From Oscillospiraceae bacterium (GTDB lineage Bacteria > Bacillota_A > Clostridia > Saccharofermentanales > Saccharofermentanaceae), in NCBI GenBank assembly GCA_902791885.1, contig CADAXO010000037.1, forward strand, positions 1-23,005: a DNA stretch of 23,005 nucleotides, in the 5' to 3' direction. The translations under genes were made by a program, and so were the position numbers. This document shows, piece after piece, positions 1 to 8,096 of this stretch. The notes under the pieces are model-generated. The model worked only from the letters and a program-made list of their open reading frames with translations, did not search any database and was not told where the DNA came from. The number at the start of each line of letters is the position of its first letter. The stretch's first letter is position 1.

Positions 1-524
<524 letters not shown>

Positions 525-532
525 TAAAATTA

Positions 533-560
533 TTCATAAACTGTTGAAATAATATATCAA
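533..560 (-). promoter_or_regulatory. gdhA: Possible gdhA promoter
   Basis: On the minus strand, TTGATA (560-555) and TATGAA (538-533) are separated by 16 nt, about 50 bp before the leader ATG. The -35 is a good match and the -10 is weak (4 of 6). It lies in the only non-coding gap (482-618) between gdhA and the next gene, where a promoter is expected. Confidence 0.35.
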
Positions 561-618
561 CGAGGTCCTTTATGCAACAATCAATTTGAGAAAATTCAAA
601 AAGAACCTGAAATGAAAA

Positions 619-1089
619 TCAAGTGGAAGGAACTGCAACCTGTGCTGCAGAAGCAGAAGGTACCGAAGCCTGAGTGGCACCCGGAACTGTGAAAGGATCG
701 TTTCTTGTAACTTCCTCTACAGTTGATATACCGAACATATCCTGATACTGCTCAGTATCAATATGTGGAAGGATCGCATTGATCGAGATAAACAGGATAA
801 GGAAAAAGATAATTATCAGAAGTCCCCTGTTGATGATCAGAAGATTACGCTCCGCATTAAGCTTGGAATCAATGTGCGACTTAGTGGCATAACCTACAAG
901 AACATATACTTTGTTGGCAGTATCTCTCTTGGGTTTCCTCTTATACTCGGAGATCTTTCTTTTTACATAATTCTCCGCACGTGAAGGAAGGTTCTTGAAG
1001 AACTTAACCGTAGTTCTTACAACGGATCCGAATATTGCAGTGATCTTCTCACCTGCACCCATTCTGTCATTAGCCTTCTTCTGGTTCAT
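619..1089 (-). CDS. Single-pass membrane protein with basic cytoplasmic half, unknown function
   Basis: I do not recognise the family. From the ATG at 1089 the protein has about 156 residues. The first half is strongly basic (VKRKISEYKRKPKRD) and probably cytoplasmic. One hydrophobic helix follows (GLLIIIFFLILFISINAIL), then an outside tail of about 45 residues ending in an Ala/Ser/Thr/Val/Pro-rich stretch (ATQASVPSASAAQVAVPST). The positive-inside rule supports this orientation. There is no signal peptidase site and no LysM domain. The start is uncertain: ATG 1089 has no Shine-Dalgarno and lies just after a TATAAT (1097-1102); ATG 1062 (147 residues) has AGAAGAAGG 11 nt upstream and would fit a transcript from that promoter. 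It follows the sigma-like gene on the same strand, so the two may share the LexA-box control region. Confidence 0.7.
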   Translation of the reverse strand: MNQKKANDRMGAGEKITAIFGSVVRTTVKFFKNLPSRAENYVKRKISEYKRKPKRDTANKVYVLVGYATKSHIDSKLNAERNLLIINRGLLIIIFFLILFISINAILPHIDTEQYQDMFGISTVEEVTRNDPFTVPGATQASVPSASAAQVAVPST

Positions 1090-1096
1090 AAACAAA

Positions 1097-1124
1097 ATTA
1101 TAACCAAACAGAAGAATAAGTAAA
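1097..1124 (-). promoter_or_regulatory. Possible promoter for the membrane protein gene
   Basis: On the minus strand TTTACT (1124-1119) and a perfect TATAAT (1102-1097) are 16 nt apart. Transcription would begin close to the ATG at 1089. That would be leaderless if 1089 is the start, or leave a short leader carrying AGAAGAAGG if translation starts at 1062. Confidence 0.35.
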
Positions 1125-1134
1125 ACCTTGGATA

Positions 1135-1620
1135 TCAATCCTGCGAAAGGAGCTTATTCAAAATGTACACTCCCTCCTGATGTTTTCTGTAGCATTGAGA
1201 TTTGCTTATGAATAATTCCTTGCTGATCTCATCCATATTAAGCCCTTTAAAATACCGAAGATACAAGATTCTTGCGTATGGCTGAGGCAATGCAAGTATA
1301 TGAAGAAATATATTTAGTGCAGATGAATGTTTGCTCAATACATTGGAAGTTTGGCAGCTTATTTTCTTTAAAAAGCTGTCATATCCTTCGGAAACCGATA
1401 TTATCTCCGCCTCTATATCATTCCTTCCTCCTTTTAATGTGTAAGAAGGATTCAGAACTTTGACCGGTGCATAATCATGGTAGTAAAGATCCCTTATAAC
1501 CGTAACCTTGTCATCAATACTGTCAGTCATGAAATTTACCAGATTTTCCGCCTCCTGTCCGCTGCATGTAAGATCGGTATATAGATTCTTAAGGCGTGAT
1601 AACAGTTGATTCTCGTACAT
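1135..1620 (-). CDS. Sigma-70 region 4-like helix-turn-helix regulator
   Basis: A 161-residue cytosolic protein. The last ~55 residues, from LPQPYARILYLRYFKGLNMD through EISKELFISKSQCYRKHQEG, have the pattern of sigma factor region 4: a helix ending in 'LRYF.GL', then an 'EISKEL.IS.SQ.YR' helix-turn-helix. There is no recognisable region 2, so it is not a complete sigma factor. Small proteins of this type (ArpU/RinA/DUF1492-like) often act as late regulators in phages and mobile elements, but no phage structural genes are visible here. The start at 1620 was chosen because GGAGGT lies 3 nt before the ATG; the open frame extends further, to 1641, without a ribosome site. It diverges from lexA, and a LexA box begins 15 bp upstream of its ATG, so SOS control is likely. 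Target promoter unknown. Confidence 0.7.
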   Translation of the reverse strand: MYENQLLSRLKNLYTDLTCSGQEAENLVNFMTDSIDDKVTVIRDLYYHDYAPVKVLNPSYTLKGGRNDIEAEIISVSEGYDSFLKKISCQTSNVLSKHSSALNIFLHILALPQPYARILYLRYFKGLNMDEISKELFISKSQCYRKHQEGVYILNKLLSQD

Positions 1621-1634
1621 AGTACCTCCAATAA

Positions 1635-1648
1635 CGAACAAGTGTTTG
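1635..1648. promoter_or_regulatory. LexA operator (SOS/Cheo box)
   Basis: CGAACAAGTGTTTG is a full match to the Gram-positive LexA consensus CGAACRNRYGTTYG (half-sites GAAC and GTTT around 4 bp). It overlaps the lexA -35 hexamer (1646-1651), so bound LexA would block its own promoter. It also lies 15 bp before the ATG of the divergent regulator gene, at about +1 of a weak minus-strand promoter (TTTAAA 1683-1678, 16 nt, GATATT 1661-1656). Confidence 0.88.
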
Positions 1649-1674
1649 ACAAAGAAATATCAATCAGATAAAAT
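1646..1674 (+). promoter_or_regulatory. lexA: lexA promoter
   Basis: TTGACA (1646-1651), a 17-nt spacer and TAAAAT (1669-1674) form a near-consensus housekeeping promoter. The LexA operator overlaps the -35. Transcription should start near 1681, leaving a leader of about 30 nt that carries GGAGGA before the ATG at 1711. Confidence 0.85.
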
Positions 1675-1710
1675 TCATTTAAAGAAAATATGTTTGGAGG
1701 ATTGTTCATC

Positions 1711-2376
1711 ATGGCAACCACAGCAAACACAGAGAAGAAGTCCGAGAAGACAATTGACAGAGTATATAACTACGTCAAGTATTACATAAAGACAAACACA
1801 TATTCCCCCTCCGTCAGAGATATATGCAAGGGAGCCGGCCTCAAGTCTACTTCATCGGTTCACATGTATCTAAAGAAGCTGGATGAAATGGGATTGATAG
1901 AATACCGCCCCGGTATGAGAAGGGCGATAATAATAAAGAACCTTGAAGAAGAGTCAGAGACCGAACTCCCCGCCGATATAGTCAGGCTTCCGTGCATCGG
2001 TAAGATCACCGCAGGTGTTCCCATTTATGCGCATGAGGATTACTCAGATTCAATCTGCGTAAACAAAGGAGTATTTGGCAAGAGCATAATTGGTAGCGAT
2101 GATGCCTTCATACTTAAGGTGAGCGGTACAAGTATGATCAATGCACACATCATGGACGGAGACTATTTGATTATCAGAAAGCAGAGCAGCTGTAATGAAG
2201 GTGATATAATCGCTGCCCTGATAGATGATGAAGCTACTGTCAAGAGGTATGGAAAGGTTAATGGTGTTCCTTATTTATTCCCCGAGAATGATGCGTACTC
2301 CCCTATTCCATTTAACACGGAAGGCTGCAGGGTATTGGGCAAAGTTGTCGGACTTCACAGGTATACTATCGACTGA
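1711..2376 (+). CDS. lexA: LexA, SOS-response repressor and self-cleaving serine peptidase
   Basis: A 221-residue repressor that binds SOS boxes and self-cleaves when RecA filaments form. The N-terminal winged helix-turn-helix spans about residues 14-72 (SPSVRDICKGAGLKSTSSVH is its core). The cleavage site is Ala101-Gly102 in GKITAGVPIYA. The Ser/Lys dyad is Ser141 in SGTSM and Lys178 in ATVKRYG, 37 residues apart as in E. coli LexA, so it should be cleavable. The start at 1711 was preferred over the in-frame ATG at 1690 because GGAGGA (1697-1702) lies between them and serves the later ATG. It is monocistronic, negatively autoregulated through the operator at 1635-1648, and ends in a hairpin terminator. 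The usual Firmicutes neighbour yneA (LysM division inhibitor) is absent; the divergent slot holds the sigma-like gene. Confidence 0.95.
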   Translation: MATTANTEKKSEKTIDRVYNYVKYYIKTNTYSPSVRDICKGAGLKSTSSVHMYLKKLDEMGLIEYRPGMRRAIIIKNLEEESETELPADIVRLPCIGKITAGVPIYAHEDYSDSICVNKGVFGKSIIGSDDAFILKVSGTSMINAHIMDGDYLIIRKQSSCNEGDIIAALIDDEATVKRYGKVNGVPYLFPENDAYSPIPFNTEGCRVLGKVVGLHRYTID

Positions 2377-2457
2377 TCTGTTGTTCCATGTCTGTGTCCT
2401 CCTTAAGCGGTTATATGAGGACTATATCAGCGAACATAACGATAAACACTTGATTTC

Positions 2458-2504
2458 AATGATATTCCGGAGAATTCATACGGAATATCATTTTGATTTG
2501 ATTT
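2458..2504 (+). terminator. Rho-independent terminator of lexA
   Basis: AATGATATTCCG (2458-2469) and CGGAATATCATT (2481-2492) form a perfect 12-bp stem with an 11-nt loop, followed by an interrupted T-rich tail (TTTTGATTTGATTT). The 82 nt between the lexA stop and this stem hold no gene that I can support. The same stem read from the other strand lacks a T-tract, so it probably works mainly for lexA. Confidence 0.75.
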
Positions 2505-2507
2505 AAC

Positions 2508-2554
2508 TGTGCGAACTGCGCACAACCGGTAATATTTGTGCCGATAATGCACAA
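2508..2554. repeat. Two adjacent small hairpins between lexA and miaA
   Basis: TGTGCG (2508-2513) pairs with CGCACA (2519-2524) around AACTG. TTGTGC (2536-2541) pairs with GCACAA (2549-2554) around a 7-nt loop. Both share a TGTGC/GCACA core. They lie just past the miaA stop codon, where a 3' end of the mutSL transcript is expected, but neither has a U-tract. They may be RNA-stability or termination hairpins; this is weak evidence. Confidence 0.35.
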
Positions 2555-2555
2555 C

Positions 2556-3512
2556 TCATCGCAAATTTAATACATCTGTAATCTCAAGGATCTTCTTTGC
2601 CTGTTCTTCTGGACTTATATTTCTGTCGATCTTATAGATGTCATCGATATATCTGAACCATGTAAGCTGTCTTTTGGCAAAATGCCTTGTATTAAGTTTG
2701 ATCTCATAAGCGGCACGTTCAGAAGAGCTTCCGGGCTTATTATCAATAAGCGGCAAAAACTCCTTATAACCTATAGCCTGACAGCAGGTGGACTTACGGT
2801 CGATCGGAAGTGAATACAGATATCTGGCTTCTTGCTCCAGACCTTCTTCCATCATGATATCCACTCTTCTGTTGATCCTGTCATAAAGCACCGAACGGTC
2901 ATCTTCATAATCGATCATAAACAGGGCATATCTGTACCTGGGGCCTTCTTTCTTCGAATCAAGATTACGCTGAGTCTTGGTCTTTCCAGTCGCCTCATAT
3001 ACTGCAAGTGCTCTTATTACCCGTCTTGTATTGTTGGGATGTATCTTCTTCGCTTCATCGGGATCGGCTTCAGCCAGTCTTCTGTAAATATCCTCTATTC
3101 CCGATTCCTTATACTCTTCATACAGTTTCTCGGTAACGGCATCGGCTTCAGGGTCTTCTTCGAAGCTTATTCCGTCCTTAAGTGCAGAGATATACTGACC
3201 TGTACCTCCGCATAAAACAGGGAGTTTACCTCTTCCCAATATATCTTCGATGACTTTATAACAGTCATTTACGAACATCGATACATTGTAGCTTTCGCCG
3301 GGCTCGATGATATCGATCATGTGATGCGGAACCAATGCCTGTTCTTCAAGGCTGGGCTTCGCTGTTCCCACATCAAGATGCTTATATATCTGCATGGAAT
3401 CACAGGAGATGAGTTCTCCTCCTGTCATCTCACACAGTTTAAGGGCTGATGCACTCTTACCGCTTGCAGTAGGCCCCGTGATTATCGGGATAACTATATC
3501 TTTATTCGTCAT
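2556..3512 (-). CDS. miaA: tRNA dimethylallyltransferase
   Basis: Transfers a dimethylallyl group from DMAPP to N6 of A37 in tRNAs reading UNN codons, making i6A37, the substrate of MiaB. It has 318 residues, normal for the family. The P-loop is GPTASGKS (13-20), followed by the family motif CDSMQIY with Asp38, then GTAKP, VPHHMIDII, and GGTGQYI. The C-terminal part carries RRVIRALAVYEATGK. The ATG (3512) overlaps the mutL stop in ATGA, so translation is coupled to mutL. It is the last gene of miaB-mutS-mutL-miaA, and its product acts one step before MiaB. Confidence 0.97.
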   Translation of the reverse strand: MTNKDIVIPIITGPTASGKSASALKLCEMTGGELISCDSMQIYKHLDVGTAKPSLEEQALVPHHMIDIIEPGESYNVSMFVNDCYKVIEDILGRGKLPVLCGGTGQYISALKDGISFEEDPEADAVTEKLYEEYKESGIEDIYRRLAEADPDEAKKIHPNNTRRVIRALAVYEATGKTKTQRNLDSKKEGPRYRYALFMIDYEDDRSVLYDRINRRVDIMMEEGLEQEARYLYSLPIDRKSTCCQAIGYKEFLPLIDNKPGSSSERAAYEIKLNTRHFAKRQLTWFRYIDDIYKIDRNISPEEQAKKILEITDVLNLR

Positions 3513-5452
3513 ACGATTCTTTTAAATCTCTTCTGAATATCAGTCTCGGGTATCTTAATGAATGTAGGTCTTCCGTGAGCACAATGATAAGGATCCACAC
3601 ACTCGCTGAGCTGCGACAGCAAAGCAAGAGCTTCTTCCTTAGTGATAACATCATGAGCCTTAATAGCGGCTTTACAGGCTGTCGTCTGGATCAATGATAC
3701 CCAAACATTGCTCTTAGACGGAGTCTCCCTCTTAAGATCCTCCAGCACCTGAGTAAAGAACACCTGCGGCTTAGACATGGACTTAAGTCTGTCCTCTGCC
3801 TTTGTAGCAACGGGAACTGACCTTAAAGCTATCTGTCTTTCTCCGACAGTATCAATATCGAATCCGAACTCTTTGAATCTGTCGAGGTTATCGGATACAA
3901 AGGACATATCAGCGACAGAAAGATCGATTATCTGCGGGACAAGAAGATCCTGAACAGGTCTGTTCTCCTGATCCATCTTCTCTTTCCTGCTTCCGAACCT
4001 TTCAAACAAAACTCTCTCATGAGCAGCATGCTGGTCTACAAGGAACAATGAATCCGAAGCCTGCATAACAAAATAAGTAGCGAACAGGAAACCGACAAAC
4101 TCAGCGCCCATCAATTCATCGATATCGCCGTCGGGAACGTCGTCAAATGTCACCGGCAGTTCATCAGGTGTTTCAGTTTCTTCTTTTACAGACTCTTCTT
4201 TAGCATCAACAGGCAGAAGCTCAGGGACTGTCGAATCAGGTTCAGCATCTGGAATCTTAACTTCATCATTGCCTATCGCTTCTATATCAGGCTTAAATCC
4301 TGACAGTATACGAAGAAGATTATCCGTTGCTTCAGAATCGGACTTGGTATAAGGAGTCCTAAGAGGCTTCGATCCCGAACTCTCACGAGTTCCGGAAGAT
4401 GAAGTTCCCGCAGAGGAAGGTCCCGGAGCAGAAGGTTTTACCGGTTCTGTCACAGGAGATTCATCCTTCTCAAATACGGCATTTCTTAATCCGTGAAGAA
4501 CAAGTCTGAATATCGTAGAATCATCGGAGAATTTTACCTCGGCTTTCTGAGGGTGAACATTAACATCCACTCCTCCTGCCGGGATATAGATACAAAGCAC
4601 ACACACAGGATACTTATGCTTCATAACAGAAGCCTTATAGGCCTCATCGATGGCTGCAGTAACAGTACCGCTCTTGATCGGGCGGTCGTTAACATAAACA
4701 TACTGCATACTCCTGTTACCGCGCACATAAGAAGGCTTTCCGGCAAATCCTTTAAGCTTAATCCCGTCACGTTCGTAATCGATCTCAACAAGGCTTGAAG
4801 TAAGTTCCTTGCCGTAAATGGCGTAGATCGCGTCCCTCATGCTGCCGTTTCCGGGCGTAGACATTATCTGTTTGCCGTCCTTAACAAGCCGGAACGAGAC
4901 ATGCGGGTTAATTATGGCAAGCTTCTCGACAAGCGAGCATATATACATACTCTCAGTAGCATCGCGCTTAAGGAACTTATACCTTGCAGGCATATTCGCG
5001 AAAAGATTTCGTACGCTTACTACAGTACCGGTGTCAGCCGACACTTCACTTTCGCGGAGAAACTCGCCGTTTTCATACTCGATCATCACACCGGTCTTCA
5101 TGTCGGACATTTTCGTTGTTACCGTAACGTCACTGCATGCTGCTATGGAAGCAAGAGCTTCTCCCCGGAAACCCTGTGTGGAAAGATCGTATATATCGTC
5201 TACCGAAGTTATCTTGGATGTGGCATGAATAAGGAAACACTTATGTGCATCCTCCCTGTCCATTCCGATACCGTTGTCGCTTACACGGATCAAAGCAATA
5301 CCGCCGTTCTCGAACTCTATTTTGACGGAAGTTGCCCCGGCGTCAACGGAGTTGTCGACAAGTTCCTTTACAACCGAGACAGGGCGCTCAATGACCTCTC
5401 CTGCCTTGATCGCATTTGCCGTCTTCTGATCGAGGACATTAATTCTGCTCAT
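3509..5452 (-). CDS. mutL: DNA mismatch repair protein MutL (endonuclease type)
   Basis: Links MutS mismatch recognition to strand incision. 647 residues. The N-terminal GHKL ATPase has Glu30 and Asn34 (KELVDNSVDAGA), DNGIGM (59-64) and GFRGEAL (94-100). A low-complexity Ser/Pro/Glu linker (about 330-445) leads to the C-terminal domain, which has the complete DQHAx2Ex4E endonuclease motif (Asp473 to Glu484), ACKAAIKAH (592-600) and CAHGRPT (624-630). It should therefore be the nicking type used by bacteria without MutH, not the E. coli type. ATG 5452 was chosen because AAAGGA is better placed for it than for the ATG at 5458. It overlaps the 3' end of mutS by 14 nt and ends in ATGA with miaA. 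Confidence 0.97.
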   Translation of the reverse strand: MSRINVLDQKTANAIKAGEVIERPVSVVKELVDNSVDAGATSVKIEFENGGIALIRVSDNGIGMDREDAHKCFLIHATSKITSVDDIYDLSTQGFRGEALASIAACSDVTVTTKMSDMKTGVMIEYENGEFLRESEVSADTGTVVSVRNLFANMPARYKFLKRDATESMYICSLVEKLAIINPHVSFRLVKDGKQIMSTPGNGSMRDAIYAIYGKELTSSLVEIDYERDGIKLKGFAGKPSYVRGNRSMQYVYVNDRPIKSGTVTAAIDEAYKASVMKHKYPVCVLCIYIPAGGVDVNVHPQKAEVKFSDDSTIFRLVLHGLRNAVFEKDESPVTEPVKPSAPGPSSAGTSSSGTRESSGSKPLRTPYTKSDSEATDNLLRILSGFKPDIEAIGNDEVKIPDAEPDSTVPELLPVDAKEESVKEETETPDELPVTFDDVPDGDIDELMGAEFVGFLFATYFVMQASDSLFLVDQHAAHERVLFERFGSRKEKMDQENRPVQDLLVPQIIDLSVADMSFVSDNLDRFKEFGFDIDTVGERQIALRSVPVATKAEDRLKSMSKPQVFFTQVLEDLKRETPSKSNVWVSLIQTTACKAAIKAHDVITKEEALALLSQLSECVDPYHCAHGRPTFIKIPETDIQKRFKRIV

Positions 5453-8096
5453 CGGCATCTTCCTTTCTGACGGTATCGATAAAGCCGTAAAGAAGGTTCA
5501 TGGCTTCAAGCGGAGTGACACGTGTAATGTCGATCTCACGAAGCGCGGTTCTTATACTGTCTTCCTTACGATAGTAGACATTATCGGGATTAAAGATGGA
5601 ATCCTGACCGGGAAGCTCAGCCTCATCAGAAGTCTTGAACTCACCCAGACGCTCCAGTTCCTTAAGGATATTACGCGAACGCATAAGCACATCGGAAGGG
5701 ACCCCCGCGAGCCTTGCAACTTCTATACCGTATGAATCGGAAGTACCGCCTTCAACTATCTTATGGAGGAATACAACGCCGTCATCATTCTCAGTGACAT
5801 CGACATGATTATTGAATATGCCGTGAATACTCTTCTCAAGGCGGTTAAGCTCATGATAGTGAGTCGCGAATATAGTTCTCGCATATAAGATCTTGGGATC
5901 TGCGATATATTCGAGGACAGCCCATGCTATGGAAAGGCCGTCGTATGTTGACGTTCCTCTTCCTACCTCGTCGAGGAGCAAAAGGCTTGAGCTTGTCGCA
6001 TTCTTAAGGATACCTGCAACCTCTTTCATCTCAACCATGAATGTCGACTGACCCATGGAGATATCATCGGAAGCACCGATCCTCGTAAATATCTTATCCA
6101 CAAGACCGATATGAGCGGATGAAGCAGGCACGAATGAACCCATCTGAGCCATAAGTACAATGATCGCCGTCTGCCTCATATAAGTCGACTTACCCGCCAT
6201 GTTAGGACCGGTAAGGACCATGATCCTTCTGTCGGAATCAAGTGTGGTATCGTTCGGAACGAATCTGTCTGTTCCCGTAAGCATCTTCTCAACTACAGGG
6301 TGACGTCCGTCCTTGATAGTAAGTGCATTAGAATTATCGACTACAGGTCTAACATAATTCTCTTCTCCTGCGAGATCCGCGAGTGAAGATATAACGTCGA
6401 TAAGAGCCGCTGCACGGGCACTGCCGAACAGTCTGTCGGATGCTTCCTTAACCGTTTCCCTTATCTCGACAAACAACTGATATTCAAGAGCCGTCCTCTT
6501 GGTTGTTGCACCCAGTATCTTCTCTTCAAGTTCCTTTAACTCAGGAGATATATAACGCTCGTTATTCGCAAGAGTCTGCTTACGCTCGTATTCTGACGGA
6601 AGCTCTTTGACGCTTCTCGGGACCTCGACATAATAACCGAAGACGCGGTTATAACCGATCTTTAATGTCTTTACGCCGGTTCTTTCCCTTTCTCTTGTCT
6701 CAAGTTCCATGATATAGGATCTTGCATTGGATGCTATATCCCTTAATTCATCGCATTCGGCATTATATCCGGGTTTAATGATGTCACCTTCGGTGATAAC
6801 AACGGGAGGATCTTCTGCGATCGCTCTGTCGAGAAGGTCATAGATATCGGTAAGAGGATCAAGTATCTCATTGATCTCACGGAATATTCCCTTACTGAAT
6901 TTACCTGCACATTCCTTAAGAAACGGAAGCTTACCCAGAGAGTTTCTTAATGACAGCATCTCGCGGCCGTTAATGCTTCCCAGTGAGACCTTTGAAGCGA
7001 GACGCTCGATATCGTAAAGACCGGTAAGGCCTTCGATCAGCTCCTGTCTTTCGATAAACCTGTCATAGCACTCTTCAACCGCGTCTAATCTTGCATTGAC
7101 TGCACTGCTTACGATAAGAGGTTCTTCGATCCATTTGCGCAGAAGCCTTCCTCCCATGGCAGTCTTTGTCCTGTCGATAGCCCAAAGAAGAGAACCTTTC
7201 TTGGCTCCTGACCTTATTGTCTGCGTAAGTTCGAGATTGACTCTTGTACTGTAGTCGATCTCCATTGTCTCCGACACCTTGAAGCAATTAACTTCATTTA
7301 AGTGCATGACCTTGCCGGTCTGTGTCTCTTCGGCATAAGTGATCAAAGCGGCGCAGGCACTGATCATCAGATCACTGTCTTTAAACTTATCTGCGCCGTA
7401 TATCCTGAACTGCTTATTCTTACGAAGTTCGGATGAAATGAAATCTCTCTCGGAACGCTTGGTATATGAGACCTCGAATGCCTGCCTTAAGAGCTTATAA
7501 CATGAAGCTGTCTCGAACCCCGGGTTATAGATGATCTCCGAAGGCAGATACTTACCGATGAGATTGATGAGATGCTCGTCATTGCCCGTGAAGTCAAGCT
7601 GTGTAGCTTCGAAGTCTCCTGTTGTAATATCTGCAACGGCGATACCGTATTGGTTGCCGACGCACATGATACTCATCAGGAAGTTATTCTTACGGTCATC
7701 AAGTTCATCGGTATCGGTCATCGTTCCGGGAGTTAACACCTGAACGATTCCCCTCTTAACAAGACCTTTAGCCTGTGCAGGATCTTCAAGCTGCTCACAG
7801 ATAGCGACCTTAAAGCCCTCATTTACAAGGCGTGCCGCGTAAGACTTATACGCATGGTGAGGAACGCCGCACATCGGAGCGCGAAGTCCGCTTCCGCAGT
7901 CTCTTGCAGTAAGTGTAAGTTCAAGAGTCTTACTTACAAGAAGTGCATCATCGAAGAAGCACTCATAGAAGTCACCTAATCTGTAGAATATGATGATCTC
8001 GCCCATCTGTTTCTTAAGATCGGCGTACTTTTGCATCATCGGAGAAAGATTTTCGTAAGGTACGTCATCGAGTCTCAATGCTTTATTTTCAGTCAT
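5439..8096 (-). CDS. mutS: DNA mismatch repair protein MutS
   Basis: Recognises base mismatches and small loops and recruits MutL. 885 residues, the usual MutS1 length. The mismatch-reading Phe-x-Glu motif is Phe43-Tyr-Glu45 in LGDFYECFFDDA. Connector, lever and clamp domains follow (about 130-560). The ATPase has Walker A GPNMAGKST (630-638), Walker B LLLLDE (705-710), the GRGTSTYDG signature, and the switch ATHYHEL. All key residues are present. Its ATG overlaps the miaB stop in ATGA (8093-8096) and its tail overlaps mutL. GGTGG 7 nt upstream, inside miaB, is the likely ribosome site. Confidence 0.98.
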   Translation of the reverse strand: MTENKALRLDDVPYENLSPMMQKYADLKKQMGEIIIFYRLGDFYECFFDDALLVSKTLELTLTARDCGSGLRAPMCGVPHHAYKSYAARLVNEGFKVAICEQLEDPAQAKGLVKRGIVQVLTPGTMTDTDELDDRKNNFLMSIMCVGNQYGIAVADITTGDFEATQLDFTGNDEHLINLIGKYLPSEIIYNPGFETASCYKLLRQAFEVSYTKRSERDFISSELRKNKQFRIYGADKFKDSDLMISACAALITYAEETQTGKVMHLNEVNCFKVSETMEIDYSTRVNLELTQTIRSGAKKGSLLWAIDRTKTAMGGRLLRKWIEEPLIVSSAVNARLDAVEECYDRFIERQELIEGLTGLYDIERLASKVSLGSINGREMLSLRNSLGKLPFLKECAGKFSKGIFREINEILDPLTDIYDLLDRAIAEDPPVVITEGDIIKPGYNAECDELRDIASNARSYIMELETRERERTGVKTLKIGYNRVFGYYVEVPRSVKELPSEYERKQTLANNERYISPELKELEEKILGATTKRTALEYQLFVEIRETVKEASDRLFGSARAAALIDVISSLADLAGEENYVRPVVDNSNALTIKDGRHPVVEKMLTGTDRFVPNDTTLDSDRRIMVLTGPNMAGKSTYMRQTAIIVLMAQMGSFVPASSAHIGLVDKIFTRIGASDDISMGQSTFMVEMKEVAGILKNATSSSLLLLDEVGRGTSTYDGLSIAWAVLEYIADPKILYARTIFATHYHELNRLEKSIHGIFNNHVDVTENDDGVVFLHKIVEGGTSDSYGIEVARLAGVPSDVLMRSRNILKELERLGEFKTSDEAELPGQDSIFNPDNVYYRKEDSIRTALREIDITRVTPLEAMNLLYGFIDTVRKEDADEQN

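Noticed and set aside
1135..1620. Prophage remnant suggested by the ArpU/RinA-like regulator
   Set aside because: No integrase, attachment repeats or phage structural genes are nearby, and neighbours are ordinary chromosomal genes.
2396..2422. GTCCTC/GAGGAC inverted repeat after lexA
   Set aside because: A 6-bp stem with a 15-nt loop and no T-tract; the 12-bp hairpin at 2458-2492 is a much better terminator.
6094..6102. Perfect DnaA-box sequence TTATCCACA
   Set aside because: A single copy inside mutS coding sequence, with no cluster and no AT-rich unwinding region; expected by chance.
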